NCBI GenBank assembly: GCA_945875225.1
Contig: CAMCJY010000027.1
Coordinates: 1 to 12,174, forward strand
Origin: Comamonas sp. lk
GTDB taxonomy: Bacteria; Pseudomonadota; Gammaproteobacteria; Burkholderiales; Burkholderiaceae_C
Reading direction: 5' to 3'
Length of the DNA stretch: 12,174 nucleotides
Shown here: in pieces, positions 1 through 7,142 of the stretch
How the letters are laid out: each line of letters opens with the position of its first letter
How positions within the stretch are numbered: the first letter of the stretch is position 1
Translations under genes and position numbers: made by a program
The notes under the pieces: model-generated
Seen by the model: only the letters and a program-made list of their open reading frames with translations
Told to the model about the DNA's origin: nothing
Databases searched by the model: none

Positions 1-858
1 CTGATGGCACAGGGCATTGCGCCCATGCACGGCATCCCGGACTGCCTGGATGCTATTGCGCATGCAGCGCGCATGGGCGCGGCGCGTGCCCGGTCTTCGG
101 AATTGCATCCACTATCAGAACTGGTGCCGCTGGTTTGGCAGGCCAGCAACGGGCAGGTTGATGCGGCGGGTGTGCAAGCTGCGCAAAATTGCACTGCCAG
201 CGGAGCGCCTTCGAACACACTGGACGAAGCTGCGGGCAAGCAGGCCTTGGCGGCTTTCGGCCTGCCGGCGCCGCGCGGCTTGGTAGTCAGCGCTGCAGAG
301 GCGGCGGATGTCGCCGATAGCCTGGGCTACCCAGTGGTGGTCAAAGCGGTGTCGGCGCAGCTGGCCCATAAAACTGAGGCCGGCGGTGTGCAACTCAACG
401 TGCAAAACGCCGAGGGCGTGCGCGCCGCTATGGCGCGTATGGCCGCGCTGTCTGACCGGTTTCTGATCGAGCAAATGGCCACGCAGGTGGTGGCCGAAAT
501 TATTGTGGGCGTGCAGCGCGATGCGCAGTTCGGGCTCTCGCTCACGCTGGGTGCGGGCGGAATTCTGGTGGAATTGCTGCAAGACGTGCAAACGCTGTTA
601 TTCCCCGTGGCTCGGGCGGATGTGCAAAGCGCGCTGCGCGGACTCAAAGCCTGGCCGCTATTGGCCGGTTTTCGGGGCAAGGCGGCAGGCGATGTAGAGG
701 CACTGGTCGATGCCGTGCTGGCCATTGCCACCTATGCCCAGGCCAACGCGCACAGACTGCTGGAGCTGGATGTAAACCCTGTTTTGGTAATGCCCGAAGG
801 CCAGGGCGTGCTGGCCGTCGACGCCTTGATTCGTTTAGCTGGAGAAGCCCATGGCTGA
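1..858 (+). CDS. NDP-forming acyl-CoA synthetase, C-terminal ATP-grasp part (5'-truncated by window edge)
   Basis: This is the C-terminal part of an acetate/acyl-CoA ligase (NDP-forming) family protein, which makes acyl-CoA from acid, CoA and ATP via a phosphohistidine. The frame is open from base 1 and the first ATG (base 4) falls mid-domain, so the true start lies upstream. The first ~35 residues look like the tail of the succinyl-CoA-ligase-like domain. A linker follows, then an ATP-grasp domain from about residue 72 of the visible part. It shows the nucleotide-binding stretch [21 protein letters not shown], the [10 protein letters not shown] strand, the glycine turn [11 protein letters not shown], and the metal-binding ELDVNPVLV near the end. 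The CoA-binding and catalytic-histidine domains are off-window. The stop overlaps the next gene's start by 8 bases, which suggests translational coupling. Acid substrate unknown; the CaiD-like partner makes a carnitine- or crotonobetaine-like acid possible, but this is inference. Confidence 0.88.
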   Translation: MMAQGIAPMHGIPDCLDAIAHAARMGAARARSSELHPLSELVPLVWQASNGQVDAAGVQAAQNCTASGAPSNTLDEAAGKQALAAFGLPAPRGLVVSAAEAADVADSLGYPVVVKAVSAQLAHKTEAGGVQLNVQNAEGVRAAMARMAALSDRFLIEQMATQVVAEIIVGVQRDAQFGLSLTLGAGGILVELLQDVQTLLFPVARADVQSALRGLKAWPLLAGFRGKAAGDVEALVDAVLAIATYAQANAHRLLELDVNPVLVMPEGQGVLAVDALIRLAGEAHG

Positions 859-1633
859 AGCCGTCAACTGCGTCGCCGAATGCGGCGTGCTTACCATTAC
901 GCTGGACCGGCCCAAAGCCAATGCCATCAACGTGCCCACCAGCCTGGCGCTGTACGCCGCCTTCCAGCAACTGCGGGACGACCCGGCGCTGCGCGTGGGC
1001 GTGATCACCGGCACCGGGCGCTTTTTCTCGGCGGGCTGGGATTTGGCCGGTGCCACCGAGGGCGAGGCCATAGACGCCGACCACGGACCAGGCGGCTTTG
1101 CCGGACTGACCGAGTTTTTTGATCTGGGCAAACCGGTGATCGCGGCAGTCAACGGTCTGGCCATGGGCGGCGGTTTTGAGTTGGCGCTAGCCGCCGACCT
1201 GATCGTGGCCAGCGAAAGCGCTGAATTTGCGCTGACCGAGGTCAAGCTGGGTATGGTGGCCGACTCGGGCGGCGTACTACGCCTGCCCCAGCGCCTGCCG
1301 CGCGCGATAGCGCTGGAACTGCTGCTGACCGGGCGGCGAATGGGCGCTGCCGAGGCGGCGCGCTGGGGCCTGGTCAATCAGGTGGTGGCGCCTGAGACTT
1401 TGATGGACGCTGCCAGCGCCCTGGCGCAGCAGATTGTTCAGGCGGCGCCACTGGCGGTGGGCGCAGTGATGGAAATCGTCAAAGCCACGGCGGGCATGCC
1501 GATCCCGCAGGCCTACCAGCTGCTGCGGGGCGGCACTTTACCGGTGTATCAGGCCATGCTGCGCTCAGAGGACGCCGCCGAAGGCCCAAGCGCTTTCGCC
1601 GAAAAGCGTCCCCCGCGCTGGTCGGGACGATAA
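851..1633 (+). CDS. caiD: CaiD-type enoyl-CoA hydratase (carnitinyl-CoA dehydratase family)
   Basis: A 260-residue crotonase-fold protein, matching the ~261 residues of E. coli CaiD, which reversibly hydrates crotonobetainyl-CoA to carnitinyl-CoA. From memory of CaiD, the resemblance is strong over the whole length: LDRPKANAI (18-26), the oxyanion-hole segment FSAGWDL (59-65), [10 protein letters not shown] (79-88), [11 protein letters not shown] (106-116), DSGGVLRLP (138-146), TGRRMGA, and the C-terminal SEDAAEGP and AFAEKR. Both catalytic glutamates of the hydratase type are present, at E110 and E130. A GGAG ribosome site (841-844) sits 6 bases before the ATG, and the start overlaps the upstream ligase stop. 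No CaiB, CaiA or CaiC is visible, so the cellular substrate is not proven; another short or branched enoyl-CoA remains possible. A 6-bp inverted repeat (1607-1612/1624-1629) lies just before the stop but has no T-run. Confidence 0.85.
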   Translation: MAEAVNCVAECGVLTITLDRPKANAINVPTSLALYAAFQQLRDDPALRVGVITGTGRFFSAGWDLAGATEGEAIDADHGPGGFAGLTEFFDLGKPVIAAVNGLAMGGGFELALAADLIVASESAEFALTEVKLGMVADSGGVLRLPQRLPRAIALELLLTGRRMGAAEAARWGLVNQVVAPETLMDAASALAQQIVQAAPLAVGAVMEIVKATAGMPIPQAYQLLRGGTLPVYQAMLRSEDAAEGPSAFAEKRPPRWSGR

Positions 1634-1817
1634 GCACACGCGCAGTGCGGGGGGCTTTGGGGGTTCAGGGACTCAATTCCAAGAATTGTCTGGTGCGCAC
1701 TTTATCGCGAAAAACCTAGGGAATGTGCCAATGCTTTTGCCTTTGGCGGCGGCAATAATTGAATTACTATGCAGCTTGAGCGTAAAGCTTATTGCACTCC
1801 GGTTCCACGTGGCTTTT
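1634..1817. other. Intergenic region with G-runs and nested inverted repeats
   Basis: No gene is supported here. Three G-runs lie at 1649-1654, 1659-1663 and 1668-1670, separated by 4-base spacers. A perfect 6-bp inverted repeat CAATTC-CAA-GAATTG spans 1674-1688. The odd-length palindrome TAATTGAATTA occupies 1756-1766. GCAATAA (1752-1758) is repeated inverted as TTATTGC (1789-1795), enclosing a 5-bp AGCTT/AAGCT repeat (1773-1777/1785-1789). The region lies upstream of the transporter promoter and could hold operators. No regulator gene is visible nearby and no known motif was recognised. Confidence 0.4.
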
Positions 1818-1846
1818 TTGATGGCCAGCGGGAATATGTTTATAAA
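1818..1846 (+). promoter_or_regulatory. Candidate sigma-70 promoter for the ABC transporter
   Basis: TTGATG (1818-1823, 4 of 6 to TTGACA) and TATAAA (1841-1846, 5 of 6 to TATAAT) are separated by exactly 17 bases. Transcription would start near 1853, leaving a leader of about 20 bases before the binding-protein ATG. This also excludes the upstream in-frame TTG at 1852 as a practical start. It is a motif match only. Confidence 0.5.
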
Positions 1847-1858
1847 TCTGCTTGGATT

Positions 1859-1862
1859 GGAG
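1859..1862 (+). promoter_or_regulatory. Ribosome binding site that decides the binding-protein start
   Basis: GGAG lies 10 bases before the ATG at 1873. The reading frame is open back to a TTG at 1852, but that codon has no ribosome site and would sit at or before the predicted transcript start. The ATG at 1873 is therefore preferred. Confidence 0.6.
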
Positions 1863-1872
1863 ATCTTCAAAA

Positions 1873-3447
1873 ATGGCAAATGTCGAACACAACAGCGAAT
1901 CGGGCATCATCCTGGACCGTCGCCAAATCATTCTGGGCGCTTCAGCTGTAGGCCTGGCATCCACCTTGGGTGTTTCTCCCGCCTTGGCGCAAAGCGCCCC
2001 GAAAAAAGGCGGCACGCTGCGCATGGGCATGGAAGGCGGCTCGCCGTCCGACAGCCTGGACCCCGTGACCTATGCAGACTCCATCCCCATCACCATGAGC
2101 CTGATGCTGTGGAACAACCTGGTGGAAGTGGCCGACAACGGCGACGCTACCGGCGAACTGTTCGAGAGCTGGGATGTCAAGCCCGGCGCGGCCGACTGGA
2201 CCTTCAATGTGCGCAAGGGCGTCACCTTCACATCCGGCAAAACGCTGGACGCTGATGACGTGATCTATTCCCTGAACATGCACCGCGGTGAGACCAAATC
2301 GCCTGCCAAAGCGCTTTTGGCCGACATCAAAGAGATCAAAAAGCTGTCTGCCACCCAGGTGCAAATCACCATGAACAAGGGCAACGTGGACTTGCCCTTC
2401 AACCTGAGCGATTACCACATCATCGTGGTGCCCAATGGTTTCAAAGACTTCAGCAAGCCCGATGGCACCGGTGCCTTCACGCTGGACGAATTCCAGCCTG
2501 GCGTACGCGCGACCTTCAAGCGCAAGCCCGGCAACTACTGGAAGCCCAACCGTGGCAACTTTGACCGGGTTGAACTGATTTACATCCAAGACGCCAACCA
2601 ACGCACCACCGCCTTGCAAACCGGCACGGTTGACATCATCAACCGGGTGAGCCCCAAGACAGCGGCCCTGTTGGCCAAAAACTCGGCGATCAAAGTCTCG
2701 CGCACACCCGGCATGGGCAACCGCTTCTGCTTCGTCGCGCACAGCGATAAGTCGCCCTTCAATAACCAGGACGTGATGCTGGCACTGAAGTACGGCGTGG
2801 ACCGCCAGAAAATCGTGGACAACGTCTATAGCGGCTACGCTTCTATCGGTAACGACAACTGCGTTGGACCGAAGATGAAGTTCTACAACCCCAATCAGAC
2901 CATGAACCGCTTTGACATCGACAAGGCCAAGTTCCACATGAAGAAATCAGGCCACACGGGCGCGATTGAGTTGCAAGGGTCCGAAGGCGCGTTTTCGGGC
3001 GCTACCGATGCGGGTCAGATCTTCCAGGAGTCGCTGTCCAAGGCCGGCATCAACCTGGACTTGAAGCGCGTCTCGGGCGACGGCTACTGGGACAATGTCT
3101 GGCTCAAGCAGCCTTTCTGCGCGGTGTACTGGGGCAACCGTCCGACCATCGACAACCAGCTCACCTCGACCTTTTACGGCGGCTTGGGCAATCCCTGGAA
3201 CGACAGCCATTTTGTGAATGCGGAATTCAGCAAAGCCTTGGAATCCGCCCGCATCGAAATCGACCAGAAAAAACGCCAAGACCTGTACTCGCGTTGCCAA
3301 GAACTGGTGTCGCAAAACGCCGGCATGATCAACTACGCGGTGCAGGATTACCTGGACGCGCACAGCACCAAGCTGCAAGGCCTGACGCCATCAGGCCGCT
3401 ACGACATGGGCGATGACCGTATCCCTGAAAAAGGTTGGTTCGCCTAA
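1873..3447 (+). CDS. ABC transporter substrate-binding protein, family 5 (DppA/OppA type), Tat-exported
   Basis: A 524-residue periplasmic solute-binding protein of the SBP_bac_5 family, which captures peptides, opines or other amino-acid derivatives and delivers them to the inner-membrane permease. The N-terminus carries a twin-arginine signal: R16-R17 in LDRRQIIL, a hydrophobic stretch to about residue 35, and a signal-peptidase site after ALA (37-39). Mature-protein marks of the family are KKGGTLRMGM (44-53), SLDPVTYAD, ADDVIYSL (the usual FTAEDVVYSL position), GTGAFTLDEFQPG, KRKPGNYWK, and a C-terminal AVQDYLDAHS region. It heads the transporter cluster but is separated from the permeases by a strong terminator, fitting higher expression of the binding protein. 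The substrate cannot be read from the sequence. The CaiD, MttB and SoxB neighbours make a methylated amine or amino-acid derivative plausible rather than an ordinary dipeptide. Confidence 0.9.
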   Translation: MANVEHNSESGIILDRRQIILGASAVGLASTLGVSPALAQSAPKKGGTLRMGMEGGSPSDSLDPVTYADSIPITMSLMLWNNLVEVADNGDATGELFESWDVKPGAADWTFNVRKGVTFTSGKTLDADDVIYSLNMHRGETKSPAKALLADIKEIKKLSATQVQITMNKGNVDLPFNLSDYHIIVVPNGFKDFSKPDGTGAFTLDEFQPGVRATFKRKPGNYWKPNRGNFDRVELIYIQDANQRTTALQTGTVDIINRVSPKTAALLAKNSAIKVSRTPGMGNRFCFVAHSDKSPFNNQDVMLALKYGVDRQKIVDNVYSGYASIGNDNCVGPKMKFYNPNQTMNRFDIDKAKFHMKKSGHTGAIELQGSEGAFSGATDAGQIFQESLSKAGINLDLKRVSGDGYWDNVWLKQPFCAVYWGNRPTIDNQLTSTFYGGLGNPWNDSHFVNAEFSKALESARIEIDQKKRQDLYSRCQELVSQNAGMINYAVQDYLDAHSTKLQGLTPSGRYDMGDDRIPEKGWFA

Positions 3448-3456
3448 ATTTGCAAG

Positions 3457-3483
3457 GACGCCGCTCTGACAACCGGCGGCGTC
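3457..3483 (+). terminator. GC-rich hairpin after the binding-protein gene
   Basis: GACGCCGC (3457-3464) and GCGGCGTC (3476-3483) form a perfect 8-bp stem with an 11-base loop, followed by GTTTT. The T-run is short, so it may be a weak terminator or an mRNA 3'-end stabiliser placed before the stronger hairpin downstream. Confidence 0.5.
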
Positions 3484-3498
3484 GTTTTGTGAATGTTG

Positions 3499-3533
3499 AA
3501 AAAGGGCTGGGGCTTGCGTCCGGCCCTTTTTTT
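3499..3533 (+). terminator. Rho-independent terminator (internal attenuator) between binding protein and permeases
   Basis: GGGCTGG (3504-3510) pairs with CCGGCCC (3520-3526), with one G-U pair, around a 9-base loop. The stem is extended by AAAAA (3499-3503) against the T-run, and seven Ts follow (3527-3533). This is a textbook intrinsic terminator inside the cluster, expected to lower permease and ATPase expression relative to the binding protein. Confidence 0.85.
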
Positions 3534-3621
3534 ATGCTTTTTTTGGTAAGCTTGTCATGGGGTTATGCTACGCGTCGCGGTGCAAGTGCCGCCTCTTATT
3601 TTTAACTAACGATAGCTCGTC

Positions 3622-4569
3622 ATGGCCAAGTTGATTGTGTACCGGCTGCTTTTGGGGATACTGACCCTGTTTGCAGTTTCGGTGTTGATATTTGTGTGTA
3701 CGCAAATTTTGCCCGGCGATGTCGCTTCGGCCGTGCTGGGGCAAGGCGCAACACCCGAGGCGCTGATTGTGTTTCGCCGCGAACTGGGCTTGGACGTTCC
3801 CGCCCACCTGCGCTACTGGAATTGGCTGGTCGGCGCGCTGCGCGGCGACCTGGGTGTGGCACTGACCAATAAGCGCGTCATCATCGACGACCTGCTGCCG
3901 CGTTTGCGCAATACCTTGTTTTTGGCCGGCTATGCAGCCGTCGTCGCCATTCCCCTGTCTGTTGGTCTGGGCGTGTTATCAGCTATCAATGAAGGCAAGC
4001 TGTCAGACCGCTTGTCCAATATCCTGACCTTGATTGCGATCTCGCTGCCCGAGTTTTTTATCGCCTACCTGCTCATCATATTTTTCTCGGTTCAGTTCCA
4101 CTGGTTCCCCTCCTTGGCCATGGTGTCCAACAGTATGAGCTTCGGTGAACGTGTGTTCCAAACCACGCTGCCCGCGATTACGCTCACGCTCTTGGTCGCT
4201 GCGCATATGTTGCGCATGACGCGCAGTTCGGTGCTCTCGGTGATGTCCACACCCTATATCGAAATGGCCTTTCTCAAAGGCGCGCCGCGTAAACGCGTCA
4301 TCGTGACCCATGCCCTGCCCAATGCGGCTGCGCCCATCATTACCGTGATCGCGCTCAATATGGCCTATCTGGTAGTGGGTGTGGTGGTGATCGAAGCGGT
4401 GTTTGTCTATCCCGGCCTGGGCCAGTACATGGTTGATGGCGTGTCCAAACGCGATGTACCCGTGATTCAGGCCTGCGGCCTGACTTTTGCGACGGTGTTT
4501 GTGCTGCTCAACACGCTGGCCGACATCTTGGTCATTCTGGTCAACCCGCGTTTGCGCCACCAGCGCTAA
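3622..4569 (+). CDS. ABC transporter permease, DppB type
   Basis: A 315-residue inner-membrane permease of the dipeptide/oligopeptide family (BPD_transp_1). Likely membrane spans are near residues 9-28, 98-121, 134-158, 184-203, 238-260 and 288-308. The N-terminal ILPGDVA (29-35) and FRRELGLDVP (51-60) are typical of DppB/OppB, as is the GALRGDLG stretch (71-78). The coupling (EAA) loop that contacts the ATPase is at about 214-233 (EMAFLKGAPRKRVIVTHALPN). The C-terminal VVVIEAVFVYPGLGQ is a family hallmark. The ATG at 3622 fits the family N-terminus, although no clear ribosome site precedes it. It is followed after 23 bases by the second permease. Its transcript must read through the terminator at 3499-3533 or start in the 88 bases after it, where I see no convincing promoter. 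Confidence 0.93.
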   Translation: MAKLIVYRLLLGILTLFAVSVLIFVCTQILPGDVASAVLGQGATPEALIVFRRELGLDVPAHLRYWNWLVGALRGDLGVALTNKRVIIDDLLPRLRNTLFLAGYAAVVAIPLSVGLGVLSAINEGKLSDRLSNILTLIAISLPEFFIAYLLIIFFSVQFHWFPSLAMVSNSMSFGERVFQTTLPAITLTLLVAAHMLRMTRSSVLSVMSTPYIEMAFLKGAPRKRVIVTHALPNAAAPIITVIALNMAYLVVGVVVIEAVFVYPGLGQYMVDGVSKRDVPVIQACGLTFATVFVLLNTLADILVILVNPRLRHQR

Positions 4570-4592
4570 GCCATTTTCGATTCGCTAAAGCC

Positions 4593-5426
4593 ATGAAACT
4601 CTTCGGACACAAACTCACCGCCTCTGCCGCCTTTGGCATCGCAGTGGTCAGCCTGTTTATATTTATATCGCTATTCACGCCTTGGATCGCGCCCTACTCC
4701 GAATCGGCCAATGTCGGCGGCACCTGGGACGAGCCTTCGGTAAAGATGCTTTTCGGCGCGGACCAGATCGGGCGCGACATGCTGACCCGCATGATGTACG
4801 GCAGCCGGATGACGATTGGCGTAGCGCTGGCGATTACCGCCTTGTCTTTTTTGATCGGCATCCTGACCGGCCTGGTCAGTGCCGTGGTGGGCGGGGTGGT
4901 AGATGTGTTTTTCACCCGCTTGGTTGATGTCATGCTGTCCATCCCCAGCCTGATTTTTGCGCTGATTATTCTGGGCGTTTTTGGCTCGAGCATCCCCACC
5001 TTGATTTTGACGATTGCAGTGCTGGATTCGACCCGCGTGTTTCGCCTGTCCCGGGCCTTGGGCATGAACCTGACGGTGATGGAGTATGTGGAGGCGGCGC
5101 GCCTGCGCGGCGAAGGCCTGTGGTGGGTGATTACCCGTGAAATTTTGCCCAATGCCTGGGCGCCCTTGGTCTCCGAATTCGGACTGCGTTTTTGCTTTAA
5201 CTTTTTGTTTATCGCCGGCCTGTCTTTTCTGGGCCTGGGCATCCAACCCCCGTATGCCGATCTGGGCGGCATGGTGCGCGAGAACGCCGCTGCGATTAAC
5301 TTCGGCATGATGGCGCCGATTTACCCCGCCACCGCTATTGCGCTATTGACGGTGTCGGTCAATCTGGTGGTGGACTGGATGCTCTCGATTGATGCGCGGC
5401 CCTCGGGCGCGCAGGCCGAACTCTAA
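4593..5426 (+). CDS. ABC transporter permease, DppC type
   Basis: A 277-residue second permease, partner of the DppB-type subunit. It has an N-terminal membrane span (about 10-30) ending in FTPWIAPY, then the DppC/OppC signature LFGADQIGRDMLTRMMYGSR (53-72). A core of about five further spans follows. The EAA coupling loop is at 164-187 (EYVEAARLRGEGLWWVITREILPN), and the family segment FIAGLSFLGLGIQPP is at 206-220. Length and order are ordinary for the family. The gene starts 23 bases after the first permease and ends 15 bases before the ATPase gene, so the three are clearly one transcription unit. The ribosome site is weak (AAAG before the ATG). Confidence 0.93.
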   Translation: MKLFGHKLTASAAFGIAVVSLFIFISLFTPWIAPYSESANVGGTWDEPSVKMLFGADQIGRDMLTRMMYGSRMTIGVALAITALSFLIGILTGLVSAVVGGVVDVFFTRLVDVMLSIPSLIFALIILGVFGSSIPTLILTIAVLDSTRVFRLSRALGMNLTVMEYVEAARLRGEGLWWVITREILPNAWAPLVSEFGLRFCFNFLFIAGLSFLGLGIQPPYADLGGMVRENAAAINFGMMAPIYPATAIALLTVSVNLVVDWMLSIDARPSGAQAEL

Positions 5427-5441
5427 GAAAGACCGCAGGGT

Positions 5442-7058
5442 ATGACTGATTCCACTATTTTGCGTATCAGCGGCTTGCGGCTGATCAGCGTCACAGGCAA
5501 TGTCATTGTGGACCATGTTGATCTGCAACTGCAGCGCGGCGAGGTGCTCGGCCTGATCGGGGAAAGCGGTGCTGGTAAATCCACCATCGGCTTATCGAGC
5601 ATGTGCTACGCCCGCGCGGGCTTGCATATCGCGGCAGGCGAAGTGGTGCTCGATGGCGTCAACATCCGGGCCTTAGATGCCGAAGGCCGGCGCCAGGTGC
5701 GTGGCAAGCGCATTGCCTATATCGCCCAATCCGCAGCCGCCGCTTTCAACCCCGCCCACAGCCTGATGGACCAGGTCTGCGAAGCGCCGGTGCTGCACAA
5801 ACTGATGACCCGCCCCCAGGCCGAGGCTTGGGCACGCGAATTGTTTGTGGCCCTGGACCTGCCGGACCCACAAAACTTTGGTAGCCGCTACCCGCATCAG
5901 GTCTCGGGCGGGCAATTGCAGCGCGCTATGGCGGCCATGGCCATGTCTTGCCGTCCGGACGTGCTGGTGCTGGACGAACCCACCACCGCGCTGGATGTGA
6001 CCACCCAAATTGAAGTGCTCATTCTCCTCAAGTCCCTGATCCGCCAGTACGGCACGGCGGCCTTGTACATCACCCACGATTTGGCCGTCGTAGCCCAAGT
6101 GGCCGACCGCATCAAGGTGCTGCGCCACGGCAAAGAAGTCGAAGAAGGCCTGACGCAGCAAATCCTGCACGAGGCGCGGCAGGACTACACCGCACGCCTT
6201 GTGGCAGTGCGCGGCGCGGCCGCCAGCGAGCGGGCCGTGGGCGCCACGGTGCAGCCGGAAACCGTGTTGAAGGTACAAGACTGCCACGCCTTTTACGGCG
6301 ACTTCCATGTGGTGCGCGGCGTGTCACTGGACGTGCAGCGCGGCGAAACCGTGGCCGTGGTCGGCGAATCGGGCTCGGGCAAATCGACGCTGGCGCGCAT
6401 CATCACCGGCCTGCTACCCCCGCGCAGCGGGAAGATTTTGTTTCAGGACAAGGCGCTTCCCGCCATGCTCAAACAACGCAGCAAAGAGCTTAAACGCACG
6501 ATTCAGCTGGTGTACCAAATCCCGGATGTAGCAATCAACCCGCGTCAGACGCTGCGCGAAATCATCGGCCGTCCGGTGGAGTTTTATTTCGATGTCGGAC
6601 GCGCCGAAGTCAACGCGCGAGCGAAGGAACTGATGACGCTGGTGGAGTTGCCTCAGGACTACCTGGAGCGCCGCCCGGGCCAGTTGTCCGGCGGGCAAAA
6701 GCAGCGCGTCTGCATCGCCCGCGCGCTGGCGGCCAAGCCCGACCTCATCATCCTGGACGAACCCACCTCGGCGCTGGACCCGCTGGTAGCCGAAGAAATC
6801 TTGACGCTCTTGCGTAAATTGCAGCGCGAGTTAGGCCTGTCTTACATCCTGATCACCCACGACCTGGACGTGGTGCACCGCATCGCCCACCGCACGGCTG
6901 TGATGTTGCAAGGCCAGTTTGTGGCCTTTGATACCACCGACAAAATCTTCGAAAACCCCGAACACCCCTACACCCAAAAGCTGATCACCGCGGTGCCCGA
7001 AATGCGCGTGGATTGGTTGGACGAGGTGTTGGCTAAGCGGCAAAAGGCGGCTGCATAA
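5442..7058 (+). CDS. ABC transporter ATPase with two fused nucleotide-binding domains (DppD-DppF fusion)
   Basis: A 538-residue cytoplasmic protein carrying both ATPase domains of the importer. Domain 1: Walker A GESGAGKST (40-48), Q-loop Q96, signature VSGGQ (154-158), Walker B LVLDEP (175-180), switch H212. Domain 2: Walker A GESGSGKST (308-316), Q-loop Q359, signature LSGGQ (415-419), Walker B LIILDEP (435-441), switch H473. Both sites look catalytically complete. The oligopeptide-type HPYT motif is kept at 508-511, but the usual cysteine-containing C-terminal tail of DppD/DppF is absent; the protein ends soon after. In domain 2 the usual Q-D-P segment after the Q-loop reads QIPDVAINPR. 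Such fused double ATPases are known in this transporter family. Preceded by AGGG directly before the ATG; it is the last gene of the unit and is followed by a terminator. Confidence 0.93.
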   Translation: MTDSTILRISGLRLISVTGNVIVDHVDLQLQRGEVLGLIGESGAGKSTIGLSSMCYARAGLHIAAGEVVLDGVNIRALDAEGRRQVRGKRIAYIAQSAAAAFNPAHSLMDQVCEAPVLHKLMTRPQAEAWARELFVALDLPDPQNFGSRYPHQVSGGQLQRAMAAMAMSCRPDVLVLDEPTTALDVTTQIEVLILLKSLIRQYGTAALYITHDLAVVAQVADRIKVLRHGKEVEEGLTQQILHEARQDYTARLVAVRGAAASERAVGATVQPETVLKVQDCHAFYGDFHVVRGVSLDVQRGETVAVVGESGSGKSTLARIITGLLPPRSGKILFQDKALPAMLKQRSKELKRTIQLVYQIPDVAINPRQTLREIIGRPVEFYFDVGRAEVNARAKELMTLVELPQDYLERRPGQLSGGQKQRVCIARALAAKPDLIILDEPTSALDPLVAEEILTLLRKLQRELGLSYILITHDLDVVHRIAHRTAVMLQGQFVAFDTTDKIFENPEHPYTQKLITAVPEMRVDWLDEVLAKRQKAAA

Positions 7059-7082
7059 ACAGCAGTGGCTCGCAAACTAAAG

Positions 7083-7105
7083 AGGCTCGCACTGCGAGCC
7101 TTTTT
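7083..7105 (+). terminator. Terminator shared by the converging transporter and methyltransferase genes
   Basis: AGGCTCGC (7083-7090) and GCGAGCCT (7094-7101) form a perfect 8-bp stem around the loop ACT. A T-run at 7101-7105 follows on the plus strand, and flanking A/T bases can lengthen the stem. On the minus strand the stem is followed by the weaker CTCTTTAG, so it may also stop the opposing transcript. It sits between the stop codons of two convergent genes. Confidence 0.85.
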
Positions 7106-7142
7106 CATGGTGCCAAGCCCATGAGGCGCATACGCTGCACCC

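Noticed and set aside
1852..1872. Upstream in-frame TTG start for the binding protein
   Set aside because: It has no ribosome site, lies at the predicted transcription start, and places seven extra residues before a good ATG with GGAG 10 bases upstream.
1686..2255. 189-residue open frame overlapping the start of the binding-protein gene
   Set aside because: It lies in another frame over a clear family 5 binding protein, and its second half is low-complexity Arg/His-rich shadow translation.
1942..2937. Long 331-residue open frame antisense to the binding-protein gene
   Set aside because: It lies opposite a well-supported coding sequence and its composition is typical of antisense shadow in GC-rich genes; no recognisable domain.
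3552..3569. Promoter for the permease genes from TTGTCA and TATGCT
   Set aside because: The two hexamers are only 6 bases apart, and other pairings have poor matches or wrong spacing.
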